A DNA stretch of 64,000 nucleotides. It comes from Brevibacterium sp. XM4083 (GTDB taxonomy: Bacteria; Actinomycetota; Actinomycetes; Actinomycetales; Brevibacteriaceae). The notes under the pieces are model-generated. The model had not been told where the DNA came from. It saw only the letters and a program-made list of their open reading frames with translations, and searched no databases. This document shows positions 58,783-64,000 of the stretch, piece by piece; the stretch's first letter is position 1; each line of letters begins with the position of its first letter. The stretch is from positions 241,462-305,461 of the forward strand of contig NZ_VFYR02000003.1 of the NCBI RefSeq assembly GCF_006489205.2, written 5' to 3'. The translations under genes and the position numbers were made by a program.

Positions 58783-60539
58783 CACTGGGCTGCCGATTCC
58801 TCGTCGCGGACGTCGAGTTCGGGGATCATCGGGATGCGCATGCCGCGCTGCCCGGCGACCTCGACGGCGCGGTCGTAGCCGGCGTCGACGTGGCGGATGA
58901 CGCCCATGCCGGGGTCGTTGGTGAGCAGGCGGGCGAGCTTCTTCGCCGCGAGCTCCGTGCCGTCGGCCACGGACACCTGTCCGGCGTGGATGGACCGTCC
59001 GATGCCGACGCCGCCGCCGTGGTGGATCGAGACCCACGTAGCGCCCGAGGAGGTGTTGACGAGGGCGTTGAGCAGCGGCCAGTCGGCGACTGCGTCAGTG
59101 CCATCGAGCATCGACTCGGTCTCCCGGTAGGGGCTGGCGACGGACCCGGAGTCGAGGTGGTCGCGGCCGATGACGATCGGGGCCGAGACCTTGCCCTCGG
59201 CGACGAGCTGGTTGAAGAGCAGACCGGCCTGGTGGCGCTCCTTGTAGCCGAGCCAGCAGATGCGGGCCGGCAGTCCCTCGAACTCGACGTATTCGGCGGC
59301 GGCGTCGAGCCAGCGGTGGAGGGACTCGTTCTCCGGGAAGAGCTCCTTGAGGGCGGCGTCGGTGACCTCGATGTCCTTCGGGTCGCCGGAGAGCGCGACC
59401 CAGCGGAACGGTCCGAGGCCTTCGCAGAAGAGGGGACGGATGTAGGCGGGGACGAAGCCGGGGAACGCGAAGGCGCGGTCGTAGCCGGCCTTGCGTGCTT
59501 CGTCGCGGATCGAGTTGCCGTAGTCGAACACCTCGGCGCCGCGGTCCTGGAACTCGACCATGGCCTTGACGTGGGCGGCCATCGCCTCTTCGGCGCGCAG
59601 CGTGAACTTCTCCGCGTCCTGCTCGGCCTCGGTCTGCCAGTCGTCGAGGCTGACGCCGAGCGGCAGGTAGGACAGCGGGTCGTGGGCCGAGGTCTGGTCG
59701 GTGACGATGTCGACCTCGGCGGCCTCGGGACGGTCGAGGATGAGCGGGAGGATCTCCGCGGCGTTGCCGACGAGTCCGACGGAGAGTGCCTGCTTGTTCC
59801 GCTTCGCCTCGATGACCTTGGCGAGCGCGGTGTCGAGGTCGGTCTCGACCTCGTCGAGGTAGCGCTTGGCCTGGCGGCGGTCGAGGCGGGTCCGGTCGAC
59901 GTCGATGATGAGGCAGGCGCCGCCGTTGAGGGTGACGGCCAGCGGCTGGGCGCCGCCCATGCCGCCGCAGCCGGCGGTGACGGTGAGGGTGCCGGCCAGC
60001 GTCCCGTCGAAGCGCTTGCGGGCGATCGCCCCGAAGGTCTCGTAGGTGCCCTGGAGGATGCCCTGGGTGGCGATGTAGATCCAGGAGCCCGCGGTCATCT
60101 GGCCGTACATCATCAGGCCTTCGGCTTCGAGGGCGCGGAAGTGCTCCCAGTTCGCCCAGTCGCCGACGAGGTTGGAGTTCGCGATGAGCACGCGGGGCGC
60201 CCATTCGTTGGTCCGGAGCACGCCGACGGGCTTGCCGGACTGGACGAGCAGCGTCTCATCGTCCTCGAGGTCGTTCAGCGTTCGCACGATCGCGTCGTAG
60301 GCCTCCCACGAGCGGGCGGCACGGCCGGTGCCGCCGTAGACGACGAGGTCCTCGGGGCGTTCGGCGACCTCGGGGTCGAGGTTGTTCATGAGCATCCGCT
60401 TCGCGGCTTCGGTCTGCCAGCTCTTCGCAGTGATCTCAGGTCCGCGGTCGGCGCGGATGACCCGGGTCGGGTCGTGCTGGGTGAACGACGGTGCGGTCGC
60501 CGAGGTGGTCGCGGCGCCGGTTTCGGACGTGGCGGTCAT
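58782..60539 (-). CDS. hutU: urocanate hydratase
   Basis: A 585-residue NAD+-dependent enzyme (EC 4.2.1.49), first gene of the hut operon. [35 protein letters not shown], the NAD-binding [17 protein letters not shown] and the C-terminal [19 protein letters not shown] block are diagnostic. ATG 60539 follows AAAGGGA at 7 nt. Operator-like inverted repeats lie about 140-190 nt upstream. Confidence 0.95.
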   Translation of the reverse strand: MTATSETGAATTSATAPSFTQHDPTRVIRADRGPEITAKSWQTEAAKRMLMNNLDPEVAERPEDLVVYGGTGRAARSWEAYDAIVRTLNDLEDDETLLVQSGKPVGVLRTNEWAPRVLIANSNLVGDWANWEHFRALEAEGLMMYGQMTAGSWIYIATQGILQGTYETFGAIARKRFDGTLAGTLTVTAGCGGMGGAQPLAVTLNGGACLIIDVDRTRLDRRQAKRYLDEVETDLDTALAKVIEAKRNKQALSVGLVGNAAEILPLILDRPEAAEVDIVTDQTSAHDPLSYLPLGVSLDDWQTEAEQDAEKFTLRAEEAMAAHVKAMVEFQDRGAEVFDYGNSIRDEARKAGYDRAFAFPGFVPAYIRPLFCEGLGPFRWVALSGDPKDIEVTDAALKELFPENESLHRWLDAAAEYVEFEGLPARICWLGYKERHQAGLLFNQLVAEGKVSAPIVIGRDHLDSGSVASPYRETESMLDGTDAVADWPLLNALVNTSSGATWVSIHHGGGVGIGRSIHAGQVSVADGTELAAKKLARLLTNDPGMGVIRHVDAGYDRAVEVAGQRGMRIPMIPELDVRDEESAAQ

Positions 60540-60674
60540 GGGATTCCCTTTCGTGGGGTCCCGCACGGGGACCTGAGCTCAGTTCGACCGGTGTCCGACG
60601 GAGTGGATTCCCGATCGTGGCCTGACGGTGAGAGGCCGTCGGGGCCGAATCGTCTCTGACTACCCTTCCATTGT

Positions 60675-60732
60675 GTCCGCTGGGAGCGCGGACGGAAGTG
60701 GTCTGGCCCAAGTTCCGTCCGATATTTCGGAC
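60675..60732 (-). promoter_or_regulatory. GTCCGN inverted repeats, candidate hut operators
   Basis: GTCCGC (60675-60680) and GCGGAC (60688-60693) are inverted with a 7-nt centre; GTCCGA (60717-60722) and TCGGAC (60727-60732) with a 4-nt centre. A further GTCCGA half site lies near 60593. They are 136-193 nt upstream of the hutU ATG, a good position for the IclR protein encoded at the end of the operon. Confidence 0.5.
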
Positions 60733-60733
60733 A

Positions 60734-61231
60734 CTATCCGCCGGCGACCGTGACGGTGCGGCGGCGCCGCTGGCCGGTCGCAAGGCCGAGGCAGAGCACG
60801 AAGACGGCGAGCGGCCGGTCGAGACCGTCGAACTCGGCGCCGATGACGCGGCTCGACCAGCCGGTGCGGCCGATCCGGCCGCAGAGCGCACCGTCGCCGT
60901 CGCGCAGCTCGAGGTCACGCGAGTCCGGGGCCGGTGCGAGGCGGTAGTCGCGGTCTCCCGCCGCGATGGTCCACCCGGTGGTTCCGGTGCGCTCGGCGGT
61001 CGCCACCGGCTGCGCCGACCCGTCGGGTGCGTTAGCGTGCGCCGCTGGGCGCAGAGTGTATGCGGTCCCGAAGGACCCGCTGGTCAGTGCGAAGCGAGCG
61101 CCGTCGATGTCGATCTCACCGCCTCGGCGCAGGGTGCGTGAGCCGATCCGCGTCGCCGGGAACCCGGCACCCGTGATCTCATAGCGGGCCGGGATGCCGG
61201 TGCGGCGGGAGTGCAGTGTCAGCGTGGTCAT
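60734..61231 (-). CDS. beta-rich hypothetical protein
   Basis: A 165-residue protein with alternating short hydrophobic and polar stretches, suggesting a beta-barrel or beta-sandwich, and one C-terminal hydrophobic segment (LAVFVLCLGLATG) before a basic RRRR tail. It has some resemblance to LURP-one/scramblase-like small beta-barrels (repeated GARFALTSG and RDLELRDGDGALCGRIGR blocks), but I would not assign it. AGGAGG 5 nt before the ATG supports translation. It is upstream of the hut operators on the same strand and separate from the operon. Confidence 0.6.
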   Translation of the reverse strand: MTTLTLHSRRTGIPARYEITGAGFPATRIGSRTLRRGGEIDIDGARFALTSGSFGTAYTLRPAAHANAPDGSAQPVATAERTGTTGWTIAAGDRDYRLAPAPDSRDLELRDGDGALCGRIGRTGWSSRVIGAEFDGLDRPLAVFVLCLGLATGQRRRRTVTVAGG

Positions 61232-61291
61232 GGTTCCTCCTGGTCAGGTGGGCGGATGGGGTGGCGACAGGGTGTTTGGGGTGGGTGGCGG

Positions 61292-62029
61292 TCAGCCGCC
61301 GAGGGCGGGTGCGACGAGGAATGCGAGCCCGGTGCTGAAGAGATTGAAGATGATGTGCGCGATGATGCCCGGCCATACCGAGCCGCTGCGTCGCCGGAGT
61401 TCGCCGGTGATGAGGCCGACGATGAAGGCCGAGAGCATCGTCTGCGGAACGCCGTGGAGGATCGTGAAGAGCAGTGCGCTGCCGACGACCCCGACGATCG
61501 CACCGTACCGCAGCAGCACGGTGGTGACGACGCCGCGGAAGAACAGCTCCTCCCCGATCGGGGTGAGCACCCCGAGGAGCACGAGTCCGAGCAGCAGGGG
61601 AACGAGTCCGGTCGCCGCGGTCTGCGACCAGTCGCTCTGCGCATTGCCCGAGTCCCCGGTCACCGCGACGTAGACCCAGGTGGCCGGGAACTTCAGTGCG
61701 AAGGCGATGAGACCGCCGAGGACTCCGAGGAGCAGCCACCGGCCGGCGGTGGGGCGCAGCCCGAAGGCGGAGGCGGAGCGGAGGCGCACGGCCACCGCGG
61801 CGGCGAATCCCCCGGTGCCGGCGATGAACGACAGACCCATGAGGACGATGCTGAATGCCTCGGGGCTGATGGCGGGTTTGAGGAGGAACGTCAGCCCGAG
61901 GGTGAGGGCGACGAAGACGGCGAAGCCGACGCCGAGCTCGATCCACCCTGGCCGGCGCCCCTGGGGAGTCGGCGATGAGGTCGGGGTGTCGACGGAATTC
62001 GGGCGCGACGGGGTAGGGACAGTGGACAT
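61292..62029 (-). CDS. CPBP-family intramembrane metalloprotease (CAAX protease-like)
   Basis: A 245-residue membrane protein with seven or eight helices. The two catalytic motifs of the Abi/CPBP family are present: GEELFFRG (about residues 157-164) and FTILHGVPQ (about 190-198, His as metal ligand), with a further N in FNLFSTG. A Pro/Thr-rich cytoplasmic N-terminus precedes the first helix. Such proteins mature peptides or confer bacteriocin self-immunity. No bacteriocin gene is seen nearby. Confidence 0.85.
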   Translation of the reverse strand: MSTVPTPSRPNSVDTPTSSPTPQGRRPGWIELGVGFAVFVALTLGLTFLLKPAISPEAFSIVLMGLSFIAGTGGFAAAVAVRLRSASAFGLRPTAGRWLLLGVLGGLIAFALKFPATWVYVAVTGDSGNAQSDWSQTAATGLVPLLLGLVLLGVLTPIGEELFFRGVVTTVLLRYGAIVGVVGSALLFTILHGVPQTMLSAFIVGLITGELRRRSGSVWPGIIAHIIFNLFSTGLAFLVAPALGG

Positions 62030-62093
62030 GGTGGTCTCCTCACCGGCCTCGATGCCCGCGCAGGGCGGCCGATTCAGTCAGTGGTGGATGGGG

Positions 62094-62414
62094 TCAATCT
62101 GTGGTGGTGGGGGCGGCGAGTGGATTCGCGGCGATGGCGCTGAGCGTCTCCCAGTGCGCGGCGAAGGCCGCCTGGCCCTCGGGTGTCAGGGACAGCCAGG
62201 TGCGGGCGCGCTTGCCGACGAATCCCTTGCGGATGTCGACGTATCCGGCTTCCTCGAGGACCCGCATGTGCTGGGAGAGCAGTGATTCGCTGACCTCGAG
62301 GGTCTCGCGCAGAGCCTTGAAGTCGGCTTCTCCCGTCGCGGCGAGCGCCGCCATGAGGGAGAACCGCACCGGGGCGTGGATGCGCGGATCGAGGGAGTGG
62401 CGCGGATGGCTCAT
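62094..62414 (-). CDS. winged-helix transcriptional regulator (MarR/PadR-like, DUF-type)
   Basis: A 106-residue regulator made almost only of a winged helix: RFSLMAALAATGEADFKALRETLEVSESLLSQHMRVLEEAGYV, then the KGFVGKRARTWLSLTPEG wing. This matches the winged-helix family often paired with small membrane proteins. Its ATG overlaps the upstream membrane-protein stop as ATGA, so the pair is one operon and probably autoregulated via the palindrome at 62891-62911. Confidence 0.85.
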   Translation of the reverse strand: MSHPRHSLDPRIHAPVRFSLMAALAATGEADFKALRETLEVSESLLSQHMRVLEEAGYVDIRKGFVGKRARTWLSLTPEGQAAFAAHWETLSAIAANPLAAPTTTD

Positions 62415-62836
62415 CGGCGATTCCTCCTTCCCGCCCGGGCCGCCTCGGCGAAGGCCGGCAGCGCGACGACGGTCCCCATGAGCAGCCACAGATCCATCCG
62501 GTCTCCGAGGACGACGGGCCCGACCCAGGCGACGGCGACCGCGTAGAGGATCGCCCAGGCCGCGACCCATCTCCAGGTGTGGGCCCTGCTCGCCGGGCGG
62601 ATCTCCTGGCGGGACTTCCAGCGGTAGAGGAGTCCGGCCCCGACGACCACGGCGAGGGTGAAGAGGAGCCCGTCCCAGGTGCCGCGCACCGCGGGCAGGG
62701 CGCCGATGATGATGATCGTCACGAGGCCGAAGCCGACCATCATCGGCGGATACCACGCGCCTCTGCGCCGGACGTCGTCGCCGGCCCGCTCGGCCCGGGC
62801 GAGCATCTCGCGCGGGTCGTCGTCCTCGATCATCAC
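62411..62836 (-). CDS. small four-helix membrane protein
   Basis: A 141-residue protein with an acidic N-terminal 28 residues, then four hydrophobic helices (about 31-50, 57-73, 88-105, 112-130) and a basic end. It is co-translated with the winged-helix gene by ATGA overlap, the usual arrangement for a membrane protein whose dose is set by its own repressor. Function unknown. Confidence 0.75.
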   Translation of the reverse strand: MMIEDDDPREMLARAERAGDDVRRRGAWYPPMMVGFGLVTIIIIGALPAVRGTWDGLLFTLAVVVGAGLLYRWKSRQEIRPASRAHTWRWVAAWAILYAVAVAWVGPVVLGDRMDLWLLMGTVVALPAFAEAARAGRRNRR

Positions 62837-62890
62837 GGTCGCACCTCCTCATCGCAGCCTCGGCGGAGCACGATCAGCTCCGCACTCACT

Positions 62891-62911
62891 CACTTTAATA
62901 CCACTAAAGTG
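62891..62911. promoter_or_regulatory. palindromic operator upstream of the winged-helix operon
   Basis: CACTTTA (62891-62897) and TAAAGTG (62905-62911) are perfect inverted arms with a 7-nt centre, in a locally AT-rich patch 54 nt upstream of the 62836 start. It is a good binding site for the dimeric winged-helix protein. The rest of 62837-63071 holds no gene. Confidence 0.6.
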
Positions 62912-63071
62912 CATGCACAACGGTGAATTCCATGAGCGCCTGCGCAGGCGACCGGACGACTGCGATTCATGCACTGAACGTCTCAATCAAGACGAAATCT
63001 GTTCTTTAAAAGTCCTGCCCCCGCGCATAGTCTGACGACACACCCTCGAGATCACTGGAAGAGGAACGACG

Positions 63072-63134
63072 ATGTTCATCCCACCCGCACCCGCCGCGCC
63101 GACCGGCGGCCCGCTCACCCCCGCGCGGGCATGA
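63072..63134 (+). CDS. 20-residue proline-rich upstream peptide
   Basis: A short frame with GGAAGAGGAA 5-14 nt upstream, coding for a peptide that starts MFIPPAPAAP. Its stop overlaps the LysR start (ATGATG), which has no ribosome-binding site of its own. So LysR translation may depend on reinitiation after this peptide. The Pro-rich content could slow ribosomes. Confidence 0.45.
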   Translation: MFIPPAPAAPTGGPLTPARA

Positions 63135-64000
63135 TGCTCGAGACCCGCCAGCTGCAGTACTTCGCGATGGTCGCCAGGGAACGCCATTTCGGGCGGGCCG
63201 CCGAGCGCCTCAGCCTCGCCCAGCCCTACCTCTCGCAGCAGATCCGCAAACTCGAACGGCAGCTCGGCACAACCCTGCTCCACCGCACAACGCGCTCGGT
63301 CACCGTCACCCCGGCCGGCGCTCACCTGCTCGAGGAGGCCGAACGGGTGCTCGCCGAACTCGACACCCTCGGCACCGAGGTCGGTCTCATCGGCTCCGGG
63401 CTCCAGGGCCCGCTGCGCCTCGGCTTCACCGGGTCGACGACGTACGGGGTGATGCCGCAGGTGGTGCGCCGCACCGCGGCGCTGGCCCCGCGCCTGCAAC
63501 TGAGCGTGAGCGGCGAGATGATCACCCCGCAGCTTGTCACCCAGCTGCTCGACCGCACCATCGACATCGCCCTGCTGCGCGGCACCACCCCGGCAACGGG
63601 ACTGCTGTGCCAGATCATCGGCTCCGAACCCTGCATCGCCGCACTCCCCTCGGATTCGGACCTCGTCGACGCCGAGGCGATCACGGCCGCCGACATCAGC
63701 GGCCGCGTCCTCGTCGGCTACCCGGAGACCTCGGTGATGTCGACGACGACGGCGAACTTCCTCGGCGCTCACCGTCGGACCCCGGACTACGCGATCCGCG
63801 CGTCCCAGACCTCGACGCTCATGTCCCTCATCGCCGCGGGACTGGGCATGGCGGTCGTCCCGGGCACCGCCTCGGCGCTGGCGCTGCCCGGCGTCGAATT
63901 CCGCCCGATCGTCGACGCCCCGTGCACCGAGCTCTCCCTGGCCCGGCGGGTCGATGACGACTCCCGGGCGACGGAGCGGATGACGGCGATCATCACCGAG
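63131..64000 (+). CDS. LysR-family transcriptional regulator (cut by window end)
   Basis: The first 290 codons of a LysR regulator. The helix-turn-helix is at residues about 4-62 (QLQYFAMVARERHFGRAAER, LAQPYLSQQIRKLERQL), and the effector domain (PLRLGFTGSTTYGVMPQVVRR onward) continues to the window edge. ATG 63131 and 63134 are both possible and overlap the stop of a 20-codon upstream frame. Target genes lie beyond the window or include the divergent pair at 62836. Confidence 0.88.
   Translation, partial: MMLETRQLQYFAMVARERHFGRAAERLSLAQPYLSQQIRKLERQLGTTLLHRTTRSVTVTPAGAHLLEEAERVLAELDTLGTEVGLIGSGLQGPLRLGFTGSTTYGVMPQVVRRTAALAPRLQLSVSGEMITPQLVTQLLDRTIDIALLRGTTPATGLLCQIIGSEPCIAALPSDSDLVDAEAITAADISGRVLVGYPETSVMSTTTANFLGAHRRTPDYAIRASQTSTLMSLIAAGLGMAVVPGTASALALPGVEFRPIVDAPCTELSLARRVDDDSRATERMTAIITE

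Noticed and set aside
1-64000. tRNA, rRNA, prophage or insertion sequence
   Set aside because: No cloverleaf, rRNA, transposase or phage structural sequence was recognised on either strand.

Overview
The window is high-GC actinobacterial chromosome, most plausibly from a Brevibacterium-like member of the Micrococcales (inference from GC-rich codon use, a DUF222/HNH protein, CSG-type HutH, an ECF41 sigma factor and many leaderless starts; I could not run a search). It looks like ordinary chromosome: no phage, integrase, transposase, tRNA, rRNA or CRISPR array was found. Genes are dense, with many 1-4 nt overlaps.

Layout. 0-8 kb: a RamB-type regulator, an LhgO-like oxidase, an orphan adenine DNA methyltransferase with an Ala/Gly-rich insertion, an fmdB-fmdA formamide cassette and a haem-degrading monooxygenase. 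7-14 kb: TetR/ABC exporter, a Ktr-type K+ system whose membrane subunit is frameshifted, and an APC permease coupled to a methyltransferase. 14-19 kb: a GcvT-family folate-dependent demethylase divergent from a methylene-THF-reductase-like protein, then an AhpD-like enzyme plus ECF41 sigma factor with a matching promoter. 18-31 kb: IclR, CaiB-type racemase/CoA-transferase, thioesterase, DUF222/HNH protein, VOC/AraC, HAD/racemase, SPFH, HdeD-like, and an Erm methyltransferase with a leader peptide and attenuator. 30-44 kb: pyruvate:quinone oxidase; a four-gene operon (perfect-repeat peptide, JmjC-like oxygenase, Suc_Fer-like ferredoxin, DtxR regulator); lipase maturation factor; MFS/LysR; MntH; TetR with a 24-residue membrane peptide. 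44-51 kb: photolyase, RlmC, TrpS with a Trp-Trp-Trp leader, ABC1 kinase. 51-61 kb: a seven-gene histidine utilisation operon. 61-64 kb: CPBP protease, a small winged-helix/membrane pair and a LysR gene cut by the window end.

How genes work together. The hut operon (hutU-hutI-permease-hutH-M20 hydrolase-hutF-iclR) encodes a five-step route from histidine to glutamate and formate, in which an M20 amidohydrolase seems to replace HutG. The demethylase/reductase pair would move methyl groups through tetrahydrofolate. erm and trpS both carry leader peptides with mutually exclusive RNA stems. The best candidate for an undescribed system is the operon at 35651-32483, in which a secretable-size, four-times-repeated Asp/Gly/His peptide is coupled to a JmjC-type Fe(II) oxygenase, a 2Fe-2S protein and a metal-sensing repressor.
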